This document shows, one piece after another, positions 33,824 through 44,636 of a DNA stretch of 64,000 bases (position 1 is its first letter; each line of letters starts with the position of its first letter). Position numbers and translations under genes: made by a program. The notes beneath the pieces were generated by a model, which saw nothing but the letters and a program-made list of their open reading frames with translations, searched no databases and was not told the DNA's origin. Origin of the DNA: Stereocaulon alpinum (taxonomy: Eukaryota; Ascomycota; Lecanoromycetes; Lecanorales; Stereocaulaceae); the NCBI GenBank assembly GCA_018257865.1, contig JAEUBA010000056.1, positions 1 through 64,000 of the forward strand, written 5' to 3'.

Positions 33824-36800
33824 CTAGGTGTCTCGGAATGGAGAAGGTCTGATAGCTCGGTTGCTGGTCCCCCGACTGAGTGTGATGCTGGTGGACTTGA
33901 TCAATGGTTGATCAGTCGATTTCTTGTATGCTTTCCGAAACCTTCGATTCTCCGTAGGTGGTTGTTGCGCTTTCAGAGAATGGCTTGATGGTGGTTGGTT
34001 GGTGCTTGGGTTCGAGTGCAGCTGCATGTCCTTGGCCCGAAATATATATCTATAGCCATCACTTGGATCCAATGGGCCAACGTGACTTTTCAACTTTCTC
34101 GCTTCTCCACCGAAAATCTCGAGTTCTACAAAGTCTGTTGGACAAGAGATGAAGAAATTAAGAGATTCTTCTTTATGGAAGACAAAGAATGTAAAGTCTA
34201 AAGACTCTACCAATCTTAGATGTGCGGGAGTATTTGTGGGAGTATTACATGGACACGAGAAATGTAGCCTTTTGCCGCAGTTCTTCGAGATTAACCCTCT
34301 AGAGGCAGCATCTCCTGGCACTTCGATGTAGGCATGGTAAGACTGCAGCCACAAAACAGAGCTTCGTGTTCCACAACATTCCATCCTTATCCGTACCTCT
34401 GCCCTCTTGACCTCTGCGTCTTTTAATGTAAGATTGAATGCTGGCTGCGAAGAGAAGAACTTGATCAAGACAGCTTTCACCCGCGCGAACTGGGTAGAAG
34501 CTCCAAGGGCGTCGGCACTTCCTTCAGCCCCTTTACTATACAAAAGTGCCTTCGCGCCCTCGTGACCGCGATCTGCTGCTTGACGAAGCACCCTCTCGGA
34601 GTCATATTGAGCAGCGTATGTCATCGCCAGAATTGTATGAGTAACTGCCGCGGACATTCCGGCCAAGATAGTTCTGTGTGCCAAGTTCATCCTGAGAGTA
34701 AGAACAGACCTTCCTGCATCGATCAAAATCCCTATCACCGCTTCTTGTTGATTTTCGATGGCTACCAGTAACGCGGTGTTGCCGCCGTTGTTCTCCGCAC
34801 GAATGTTCGAGCCATAGTCGATGAGCTCTTTCACAATGCTCGTGTACCCGCTCCTCGAGGCCTTGATAAGGGCAGTCTCACCCTTCTCGTTCTTTATATC
34901 AACTTCTGCGCCATTGGCCAACAGAAACTCAACAATACGCTCAGTACTCGCACTAGCCGTAGATTGGAGTCCTGTCCCGTTCTGCGTGTGACTGTGATCA
35001 ATTGGTTCTCGGTATTTGCCCATATCGCCTGCATGCGTTGCAAGATGTAATGCAGTCTCTCCTTCACTGTTCTGTGCATCGAGGTCAGCACCGGCCTTGA
35101 GTAGGAGCTTTACGATATTATCATTTCGTCCTTCGACGGCCCAATGAAGTGGAAAGAGCCCATTCTTGTCTGAGAATTGGACTTGAAACCCACGATCAAG
35201 GAAAAGCTGAACGATCTCCCTGTTCCCACCTCCTGAAGCTACTCCCAATGGAGTCAAACCGCCCAAGGAAGATAGAATACTGTCATGATCTTTTAGTAAT
35301 GCCTTTACTAGTGAGGTATGCCCGCATTCTATTGCCCAGCAAAATAACGACGTCGCATGCCAAGGCCGTCCGAATAAACTGTGGGTCTGCTTAACGAATC
35401 CTTGACTTATGATCTGGGTTGCCAAAGAAACCGCAATGGGCAGAACTTCCTCTTCTCCATTATTGGCATTGCCGGCGTAGAGCTCGGATAATTGAGGAAG
35501 CATACGCTCCACGGTGCCTCGAGCTTCGTTCTTGATAGCAGTCAATAGTATGTAGGCTTTGAGACTATCCAGATTTGGACAATTTACTACTTGTTCGAAG
35601 ACATAGAATTGTGTAGCTTCAAGCATGGCACATACATCTTGTGCATCTTGAGCCATCGGAAAGGTGACCTGTTCACCATTTAACGTTACGGAGGTAAGAT
35701 CCTCAAGCTGAGAGTATGCTAGTTTCTGAACTTCAATTGTCAATATGACAGAGCCATTCTGATCTTGAGCCAGTAGTCGTGCGGCTTTGGCGTCTTTGCG
35801 CACGAGCAACAGTAGCATGGATGGTAAGGCTTCTGCAAGCGTGCGCAATCTACAGGTTGCGTATCGCTGGAACAGTATCTGCTCTTCTCCCTCGACTGTC
35901 CAAGCGTGACGGCTTCGAGGCCCTTTGTGGGCCCGTACTATGAGCCCTTTCTTCCCTCTCTCCCATATTCGTAAATCTTGGCCTTCCAGATCGCTCAAGT
36001 CCGGAAAGATCGACTGCAAAGACTCCAATCTAGTGAATTGATTCTTTAACTCTGCGGTCAATAGTTGCACTTCTGCAAATTTACTTGCAGCCAGCAAAGA
36101 AACCTGTGGGTGGTAGGCGATGATGTCTACCACTATCCAGGAAGCCTTGATAAGATTGACATAGCCCTCTGACGGGACACTTTGTTTGGTTTTGGATATG
36201 CTGTAGAGCTTCATCTGGGAGCGTAGTAACCACCAGCGTCCTGCATCCATCCATTGATCTAGACCTATTGTGTTCCATGGTTGAAAAACTTCGGCATTCC
36301 TGATGAAGGCAGTATACAGAGAGATCCTGGTTTGTTCGTCGTCCACAGCCGAGAGTGAGAGCATCTGGGAATGTTCCGTGCCTTGATTGCTGAAGATAAA
36401 GGATTTGATGAATTTAACGTCTTCCTCCAACTTTGCATTGATCGATTCGATACGCTGGAGGGAGGAACTAGACCAATATTCAACATATGACACGGTCACG
36501 ATACGTAGAGCACATACTTGCCGACAGAGGTCAGAAGTAAATTCATCACAGTATTATGGTAGATGATCTAACTTGCATTAGATCCACATCAGGCGCGATC
36601 GCAGGGTAAACTCAGAAGGAGAGAGCACCGACTTTATTCCTCAGTGCATCTATGCTGGACAATTCCGAAGACCACTTGAGCTTGGCCCAAATGCGTTTCC
36701 GTTTCGAGCTTGATTCAAGGACCCCGTACTTGCTGGCTACCTTCTGAAGGCGCTTTAATGTTTCACTGATACGGGCGACCATCTCGTTCACCATCCGCAC

Positions 36801-37062
36801 ACGATCCTCGCCTGCCAGTACGAGCGTCGAAGTAGGGTTCTTAACCTCTTCTTGGAGGATGGCTAGGGAATGGCTCAGAGTCGAGACCTCTGCTAGGAGC
36901 AGTTGGAACTCCTGCGGAACGCCTCGAGCCACCATGTAGCAGTCACGATATAGCTTCTATTGAGTATGGTCAACGATGCCCTACGGCAACTGCAACAAGA
37001 GTACCTACCACGGCGAGCTCGCCCGCGGCAATGAAGTCGCCAATGGCGAAGCCGAAGGACAT
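33824..37062 (-). CDS. Ankyrin-repeat protein with fungal STAND-type N-terminal domain, no NTPase
   Basis: Four exons, 37062-37009, 36956-36633, 36567-36518 and 36467-33824, give 1023 residues. The N-terminus MSFGFAIGDFIAAGELA joined to KLYRDCYMVARGVPQEFQLL matches a recurrent fungal N-terminal domain, predicted helical, found on STAND and ankyrin proteins. The block NSSLQRIESINAKLEEDV is restored by the third intron. A middle region (SLLAASKFAEVQLLTAEL) carries no recognised domain. About six ankyrin repeats occupy roughly residues 515-790 (GLFPLHWAVEGRNDNIVKLL, KGETALIKASRSGYTSIVKE). A C-terminal beta-rich part with several Cys follows, then a Ser/Pro-rich tail. There is no P-loop. Likely a protein-interaction adaptor or sensor; the role is inferred only from architecture. 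Confidence 0.85.
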
Positions 37063-37517
37063 GTTAGCTTGAATGCGACTATCTGGGCTTCCGAAAAATT
37101 AAAGGACAGTCACTGTCAAGTGTTGACTGCTGAACTCATGACAGCTCCTTGATAACGTGCATAGATCTTTGCTTGAGGAAAGGCAATGCCCTGCGATGGT
37201 TGACTCGACAAGGCAACGAGTGGCAAGCGATGGAAGGAACAGGGTGGTTCAGTCAGCCGGCGGGTCAGCCCCCATGCATGCCGATCTTTACTACGGCTGT
37301 TCATAGGGCAAACAACCTACATTACACTGTGTACCCCAAACATTGTGATCTCGGACCTTCATTCTTTTTCAGAACGACAAAGAAACCTTCAGGCCTTATT
37401 TAAACCTGAACCTGGTTTACCATGTGCAATTACTATAACCACATCAATCAAGCCTTATCGCTTTTTATCAGTCTGCTACGCCTCGTACTTCCGCTCCTTG
37501 GACCCCAACCTTCCACC
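37063..37517. other. Divergent intergenic region
   Basis: Upstream of the ankyrin gene and of the DUF4267 relic. No distinct element noticed. Confidence 0.5.
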
Positions 37518-37904
37518 ATGGATATCTCTTCCCTTCGTCTTCATAGCCTGCATACTCCGCTCGCGAGCCTAGTTCGTCTATTTGGTGTTGGTGGCGGAAT
37601 TTACTGTCTCACCGACCCGATAGCGGATACTCTGGGCATTCCTGTCACGTCTACTTCCTCTCTTGCTCTGCCCTTTGTCTCTTTTGTTGGAGCACGAAAT
37701 TCTTCTTCTGGCCTTACCATGCTTACGTTGCTCTACACTGGTCAGGGGAAGGCTGCTGGAGTGCTGTGATTGTCAGGCGTTGTGGCTGCGATGGCTGATG
37801 CATCGATCTGTGCTGCATATACAGCAAATGAGGGTAAGGCTGCGGCCCATGCTGTCATGGGGGTTTTTATGGGGGCTCTAGGTGGATCTTTGTACTGGGG
37901 ATGA
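37518..37904 (+). pseudogene. DUF4267 membrane protein gene with one in-frame stop
   Basis: From ATG 37518 the frame reads MDISSLRLHSLHTPL, FGVGGGIYCLTDPIAD and GARNSSSGLTMLTLLYTGQG, the pattern of the small fungal DUF4267 membrane proteins. TGA at 37767-37769 interrupts it. The same frame goes on (LSGVVAAMADASICAAY, HAVMGVFMGALGGSLYWG) to a natural stop at 37902-37904, the expected end. All other positions keep the frame, so the loss looks recent, or the TGA is an assembly error or is read through. Family function is unknown. Confidence 0.75.
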
Positions 37905-38679
37905 AGCTGGAAGATATGTGACTGGTCTCAGGGTTTGGAGATTGACAGTTTTACGGACGAGGAGATCACCACTCGGAAAATTCGCTATCTGAATGTATAA
38001 ATAGCTTACACAACCGCCTGGAAAGCTTTCAAGACACGCATTTCTCATGCCCAATGTCAATTTGTTGAAATGAAGGGACATCGCAATTTGCAACTAGCGC
38101 TAAGAATATATAGAACGGCCAATAATACAAGCGCCTTATTTCGCATATCGGCTTGGCAATCTTCCCAAATGGCGTTCGCCGGTACATCCTTCTTCGTTCT
38201 CCTCACCCACCTCTTTACGGTCTGTACGAATGTCCTCTGAATTGAGTAGCCATAGGTCTCCATTAGTGCTTTCGCTGATGCGCTTCCTATCCTACACCCT
38301 CAGGCGAGTCAGCTTTGCATGTCCTGCATGATTTACCGCTTATCCAACAACCAAGCTGCGCTCTAGAGCTCAAGTCTTCGAAAGCATCTTACGTACTGCT
38401 ATTATTACAAAAGTAGCGCAGTGTCATGTAAGCTTAATACAGATCTAGAAAGAGCTGAGAATAAGCTCCTGCTGTTCCTGGAATCTGCAAAGTCTCGAAC
38501 AGTGCTCTAAGCGCTGGGGGCCAAAAGGTGCAGTCCAATTCGCTGTGCCTCCTGCATCGTGCAGCGCACGGCATGATGTTTACTCTCTTCTGCAATCCCA
38601 TATATCATATGCTCCGTCGACTTCTTATCCAGGGCTGTCCCACCCGAAGACTCGTGCCCCTCTTCTCGTCTGCTCCACC
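37905..38679. other. Intergenic with a possible short minus-strand exon
   Basis: On the minus strand, 38286-38057 is open after a TAG acceptor (38289-38287) and reads like coding sequence (SASAKALMETYGYSIQRTF, RRTKKDVPANAIWEDC). No upstream exon or family could be identified. The rest is the 5' flank of the next gene. Confidence 0.35.
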
Positions 38680-39573
38680 ATGGCCTTTGCATTCCTTCTC
38701 TCCCTATACATTATCTTCTACCATCTCCCCCATATATCTCTCGCAAGTGCCCCCGGAACACTCGCTCTCTTCCTCGACGAAGAATGTATGCAAGCGAGCA
38801 TCATCAATCCTTCCGTCAATGTTCCTCTTAATACCTGCCTGGTTACCACCGGCGCACTTGGCATTGCTGTCAAAACTCTCCCTCCCTGCACCTCCGGCGA
38901 TGCCACGTTTGTCATGTATCGAGATACCTCTTGCGCAAACGTTGTGAGCGGCGACCTTCAGTACAACAACTGCTACTTCGACGGCCCTAATGGCGTTTCC
39001 GCCATCATGTTCACGTGTAACAAAGCCGCTGGAGGGGGAAGTGCAACGGCTACTTCGACTGTTTCCGCAGGGTCGTCGAGCATGCCGGTCGCGGGGGATA
39101 CAGCGCCTACTGCTTCGTCCGGTAATACACCCGCGCAGACCACTCCCTCTTCAAACGACGCCACCACCACCTCGGCTCCAGCCTCCTCATCCACATCACA
39201 ATCGAGTAGTAACAGCGGTGGGAACGGCAGCAGCGGCACAGGCACAGGCTCAGGCACAGGCACAGGCTCAGGCTCAGGCTCAGGCACAGGCTCAGGCTCA
39301 GGCTTAAGTCAGAATGGCCAAATAGCTTTGGGTGTAGGACTGCCTGTAGGATCGATCCTGGTGGCCCTTTTGGCCTGGTGGTTCCCTTGTAGGAAGAAAA
39401 GGACGCATGATCAGACTGATCAGTATAACATGATGCCCAGCCCGACCCAGAGATCTGCGCCGTCTACGATGGGATTTTCCCCCAATGATGCGTATTACAG
39501 GCCGCCATATGATAGGACTTACAGTAACAATCACCACGGAGCTGGAATTTTAGTTAGGGGGCTGTTGGGGTAA
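38680..39573 (+). CDS. Single-pass surface protein: signal peptide, Cys-containing ectodomain, Ser/Thr linker, TM helix
   Basis: Intronless, 297 residues. ATG 38680 gives a clear signal peptide (MAFAFLLSLYIIFYHLP). The ectodomain has six cysteines (DEECMQ, NTCLV, PPCTS, TSCAN, NNCYF, FTCNK). A long Ser/Thr-rich, presumably O-glycosylated stalk ends in twelve Gly-Thr/Gly-Ser dipeptides. A membrane helix follows (IALGVGLPVGSILVALLAWW), then CRKKR and a cytoplasmic tail. This layout matches wall-stress sensor-like or Mid2-like proteins, but I recognise no WSC domain. Function unknown; a wall-associated sensor is the best guess. Confidence 0.8.
   Translation: MAFAFLLSLYIIFYHLPHISLASAPGTLALFLDEECMQASIINPSVNVPLNTCLVTTGALGIAVKTLPPCTSGDATFVMYRDTSCANVVSGDLQYNNCYFDGPNGVSAIMFTCNKAAGGGSATATSTVSAGSSSMPVAGDTAPTASSGNTPAQTTPSSNDATTTSAPASSSTSQSSSNSGGNGSSGTGTGSGTGTGSGSGSGTGSGSGLSQNGQIALGVGLPVGSILVALLAWWFPCRKKRTHDQTDQYNMMPSPTQRSAPSTMGFSPNDAYYRPPYDRTYSNNHHGAGILVRGLLG
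39235..39306 (+). repeat. Twelve-copy hexanucleotide microsatellite in the stalk
   Basis: Twelve in-frame hexamers of ggcaca or ggctca (the last is ggctta) encode Gly-Thr/Gly-Ser dipeptides. In-frame hexamers can change copy number without breaking the gene, so stalk length may vary between strains. Confidence 0.95.
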
Positions 39574-40249
39574 AGTCCCTAGTGAACTTTGCTGGTGGAC
39601 AGGACGGCAGCACGAACGACGATGATATCTTGGGTAAACGGACCATCAATTGATGATGTGATTTCAGTACTTTTTGCTTCTACAAGGCTGTATTTGCTAT
39701 CCTTGCTTGAAAGGATTGACGACTTGAGTATGGCGATTTATGGTGTTCATTATTGTACGGTTCTACTCAACGACAGTAATGTTTCCTGCGTTCGATATTG
39801 TCGTCTCGCCTGAGTTCATTCATGCTGAATACACGTTGTGCTCCAAACGCTGTCCTTCTCAGGCCATTCTCACCGTTGAGCAAAGCGCTGAGCCGTAGTA
39901 GCTGTACATCATCACAATGGCATGTACGAAGTTGTGGGGGACAGAACACATCTTCAGGGTCATTCCATAAAGCCGTAACACTCATAGCTACAAGCTGATC
40001 CAGGATCTTGATAGGCCGGGAACGTGGCCAATGAGCCAGCTCGATCTGGATGCACTAAAGGTGGGATGCATGATTAGCGCAAAAGCTGATACACGGTCAG
40101 GCTGAAGGCAGACTTCGACGGACTTCCATCATCCTAAATCTTCCCGCAAAACCTGGCGCATCGAGTTCTCGATTTCGACCACAAGAAATCCGGAATGCTC
40201 TAGATCAGGTATCCCTGTTTTTGCTGATAGCGCGTCTCGATCGGGCATC
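39574..40249. other. Intergenic, nothing recognised
   Basis: Only short frames on both strands. One minus-strand frame at 39767-39985 has a start codon but no recognisable family. Confidence 0.5.
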
Positions 40250-42886
40250 ATGGCTGATCCCTTATCTATCACTGCGTCGGTTCTTACGGTGGTTGGAGCT
40301 GCTGGCGAAGTTGGGAAAGGCTTGCGCTTGCTGAAAGTCCTGAAAGGGGCACCCGAGGGCCTTGATGATCTACTGGATGATATCTCGCGGCTGGAGCTAG
40401 TCCTAGAGACCGTTAACAATGCTACGTCCCATTGCCAGGCGGCTACTCCTGCAATGGAAACCTTGCTTGCTGCTGGCCGAAAAAGGCTGGCCGAGCTGGA
40501 TGTGTTGATCCAATACACGCTGACTGAAGCTGGCGAAGATCGTAAAGTTGACCGCTTGCAATGGGCGAAGAGGCGGGGTGATGTTGAGAGAATTCGAGGA
40601 AAGTTGGATCGAATTCGGAATGATCTGACGCTGTTGATCAGTACTCACAACTCGTGCGACTCCCTGCTTTCATGAGAAGGTGACTCAGACCCCTGACATA
40701 GAGTGCTGATTGCCAGACTAGCTCGATGCTTCAGCAGATCTCTGTCCACTCTCAGCAAACCGCATCTGAACAGCCTCCTCTTGATACTACCGCTGCACAT
40801 CCACAGCTTGCTGCTGCTTTCAACCAGCTGTACCAGAAGCTTGAAGAGTCTCAATCAACACAACGAGCACTAGCCCGTCAGTTCGAGAACTTCCAACAGG
40901 CCTCGATTGAACCGATTCCAAGTATGAGACGTATCTCGGCAGAACCGCAGAAGAGCGCTGCATTGGTAAACCCGTGTCCGCAGAGTCGGCCGCGCTCGAC
41001 GCCTACGATCAGCCTCAACGGGATTCGATACACCAGAAGCTGTCAAGGCCGATGCCCTTGCAGTTGCCACAGGACCAGAACTTACTTTGCGAAGCCAAGA
41101 CCGTCCAGGCTGTTGGGTTTCGGATCAATGTCATTTGCCGGCATCTCAATGCCTTGGAGCAGTTGTAGTGTTCATGCTTGCAACCAGTCAACGTTATCTT
41201 CTATCAGGATAAACTACTTCCTGCCGACATGGTTTGTTACCCGCATTGTATCGATTTGGCTCACAACATCGCCACTATATGGCCCAGAACTCCTAATCAA
41301 AGTTCCACGCTATATGGAGATGACGGAATATGTGGATTCTCCGGCTTGTAAGGCAATTTTGTTCGGTGACCTTGACACGTTGCAGTGTTGTTTAGCTGAG
41401 AGACTTTGTACGCCAAATGATTTTATTGGTGTTGGGAATTCCCTTCTATTTGTATGTAGACCTATACAATCTCCTGCTTCGTGGGAGGTTCTTACTGATG
41501 AGTTCTGAGCATAGAAAGCTATCTTTTTCCGAAAAACCCAACTGATAGTATGTCTGTTCCAGATGGGCGCGGACTTCCGTTTCCAAGTAGATGTTTTGGG
41601 AGAGTAAGCCACCCAGCTTCTGAACACCAAAAGGTAGCCACTGAGACATTGCTGGTGACAGGGACGTTGTAGCTGTATGGTTGAGACATATGATTACACA
41701 CGCCTCCCTGAGCAGAACCAAAAGACCTTTGCTGCCCTGGATCGAACAGCTGCCAATGATAGAATGGGACGAATACCTAGCAAAGGCTGGCTTCGGAGAG
41801 CTTCACAAAATCGTTTGCAACGTGAATGACCGAGATCTAGAGAGAGAAATACTAGCCCGACCTGAGGAGATCAACAGATTAGACACAGCTTTCAAGAGCC
41901 CTCTGTATTATGCCAGCATGTTCGGGGATATCGCCAAAGTCCGTATCCTCTTAAAGTATGGAGCTGATCCGAACGCCTCGAATGAGTCAATACTGTATGC
42001 CCCGATTAGATATAGAGCTTCTGAAATAATCAAGAGCTTGCTCAAAGCGGGTGCTTGGATTATTGCGTTGAATGAAACTCTGCCAAAAGATAAGGCGTAT
42101 TACGCTTATTTTAGCAAACTTGCGGAAGCCTGGTGGTGGGGGGAGCAATACTCGAGTGAATCGTACGATGAGTTTGTGGATGAGGTTCTCGCTATCGACA
42201 GACTACTCATCACCCACGGATTCGATCTCAATTATCAAAATATCTACGGAAAAACGTTTCTCATGACCCTAGCAACACACAGTGCAGATTACGATATCCA
42301 TTTACGCCGCATTCGATTGTTACTTGAACATAATGCCGAAATTGAGCTGAGTGACAATCGAGGTTCAAGGGCCATACATTGCTCGGTGAGACTCTCAAAC
42401 AGCAGGGCGTTTGAGATACTGGCCAAACATGGTGCCCAGCTCGACGCCAAATGTGGAGACGCGAGCACTATACTACACTTGGCCGTACGTTACGCTGTAC
42501 GTTCAAGTTTCATAGAGGTCATGCTAGAGCAAGATCTCAGCTCAATCGATCTCAATGCGAGCAATTCCCAAGGGTTGACAGCGTTTGCGCTATTGAAGAT
42601 GAGGGCGGGCAGGCGGCGAGATCAGTATAAAAAATTTCCTAGACTGATCTCGGAGGAGGGGCCCATTCGGTATCGGTGGGTGTGTACACCAGAAATGGAC
42701 CGCAAGATCATCGGAAAACTTGATATTCTACTGAGGCGAATCCAAGACACGCAATGCGTTCCAGTTGAAGAAAGATATCCACCATTGTTCAATGCCACAG
42801 GATACGTCGAAGATGACAGATACGAAGATGACGAATACCATATGCCTACAAAAGGGTTGCCGGGGACGTGGCCTGAGGAACTCTGA
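40250..42886 (+). CDS. Ankyrin-repeat protein with fungal STAND-type N-terminus and CxCxCH module
   Basis: Four exons, 40250-40653, 40722-41451, 41515-41603 and 41662-42886, give 815 residues. The start MADPLSITASVLTVVGAAGE is the typical N-terminal domain of fungal STAND/ankyrin proteins. A basic Cys/His segment GRCPCSCHRTR follows near residue 240, ahead of GFGSMSFAGISMPW and a further Cys pair. This module recurs before the repeats in fungal ankyrin proteins and has no established function. Ankyrin-like repeats run from about residue 355 (KAIFFRKTQLIVCLFQMGAD) through YYASMFGDIAKVRILLKYGADPN to about 650. The 89-nt third exon and its donor GTAAGC at 41604 are needed to link the repeats. 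An acidic tail (EDDRYEDDEY) closes the protein. No NTPase domain. Role unknown. Confidence 0.82.
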
Positions 42887-43165
42887 AGGGAGAACAGGCG
42901 TTGTAAGATCAAGATCCATCGACCAAAGCGCGCAAGGGAGAGCTGGAAGTGAAATAACATCGCTACATAGCTTTATTCATGCCACCCTGTTCCAAATCTG
43001 TGACGGCTAAGTGGGCGCTTGGAGAATAATGTGTTGTGAGCAGGTTAGTGGAAAGCCTACGTTTCTAAGCACTTGCCCTAACCCTAAGTCATTCCATGAC
43101 GGCCGAGGCATTACCACTTCCTTCAGAACATCACAGCTTCCAGTCCTCCTCCACGCACAACCAAC

Positions 43166-44027
43166 ATGTCCACAGCATTAAAGATCCTAGTACCCGTCAA
43201 ACGAGTCATAGACTATGCCGTAACCTCCCCTCTCCTACCCAATTGGACCCCCACCCCATCCCCCGACTCTCAGCTAACGCCCCCCACCCTCACAGGTCAA
43301 ACCCCGCGTCAACTCCGCCCGCACAGCAATCGAAACCGCCGGCGTAAAACACAGCATGAACCCCTTCGACGAACTCTCCATCGAAGCCGCAGTCCGCATG
43401 CGCGAACGCGGTCCCCCAAAAGTCACAGACATCCTCGCGCTCTCTGCTGGTCCTGCTAAATGCGTGGATGTGCTGCGGACGGCGATGGCTATGGGCGCTG
43501 ATAGGAGTATACATGTTGAGATCTCTGATGCTGAAATTAAGGAGAAGGGGGAGTTAGAGCCATTGGGTGTTGCGAAGTTGTTGAAGAAGGTGGTGGAGAA
43601 GGAGGAGAGGAATTTGGTGATTTTGGGGAAACAGAGTATTGATGATGATTCGAATCAGACGGGACAGATGCTTGCTGGATTACTGGGTTGGGGTCAAGCT
43701 ACGTCCGCTTCTAAGATTGAGTTTGAGGGGGATAGTGTTAGTGTTACGAGGGAGGTTGATGGGGGCGTGGAGACGCTGAGGTGTCCGTTGCCGATGGTTA
43801 TCACGACTGATTTGAGACTGAATGAGCCGCGGTATGCGAGTTTGCCGAATATCATGAAGGCTAAGAAGAAGAAGTTGGAGAAGATGAGTTTGGGGGATTT
43901 GGGGGTTGATGAGGGGAGGAGGTTGAAGACGGTGAAGGTGGAAGAACCGGCGCCTAGGCAAGGGGGGGGGAAGGTGGAGGATGTGGATGGGATGATTGCT
44001 AAGTTGAAAGAGCTGGGGGCTATCTAG
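43166..44027 (+). CDS. ETFB: Electron transfer flavoprotein beta subunit
   Basis: Mitochondrial matrix electron carrier that, with the alpha subunit, passes electrons from acyl-CoA dehydrogenases to ETF-ubiquinone oxidoreductase. Two exons, 43166-43219 and 43296-44027, give 261 residues, the usual length. The start reads LKILVPVKRVIDYA-VKPRV, split by a 76-nt intron. Further family blocks are MNPFDELSIEAAVRM, LGKQSIDDDSNQTGQMLAGLLGW and PMVITTDLRLNEPRYASLPNIMKAKKK; the last is the ETF-beta signature and recognition loop. There is no long presequence, as is normal for this subunit. The 3' half is G-rich on the coding strand. Confidence 0.96.
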
Positions 44028-44636
44028 TGGGGAAGATGACTTGGAAGGGGAGGAGCGTTCACTGTACATATTTGGGGTCTAACATCTTGGTGTATAGAGA
44101 TGTCTATCTAACCAATGACATTTAGAGTTGTGGGTATTGGCCAGCTCTATCTCGAGGCACGTAGTCGAGTCGTCCATTCCATTCCCATTTTTGTCTTTTA
44201 TTATGATTTTCCACTTTTCACTAGCATGCTTCCGCCTGATAGAGGAGAAGATATGTGACCATCCAAACCCTTTTCAAGAAATCGCCGTTCACACAACCAC
44301 CATGCCAGGAGCCATCATTCCGGAAACGACTGTTTATAAAAGCACACTTCATGAAGCCACTGTTGAGTAGACCACCAATCAAATCATCACCTATAGCATG
44401 ACTGTGTCCACAAGCAATATTGTCCAATGATGAAAAGAACGCCACTTTAGCCATGGAAGACAAGTCAGCCGATCCGTTCAGGGCATGCTAGGGATGCTAT
44501 CTTACGTTGTCGCTCCGACGTTGGAGTAGCAGCTGGAGTATGGGAACATACATTAGCAGGATCGCTCGTTAATTGACATGCAGGTTATGCAATGGGACAT
44601 GGCCAGACTTACTTGCTCATGAATGTAATGGCACAC
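44028..44636. other. Convergent intergenic region, nothing seen
   Basis: Between the 3' ends of ETFB and the CCCH protein gene. Short frames only. Confidence 0.6.
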
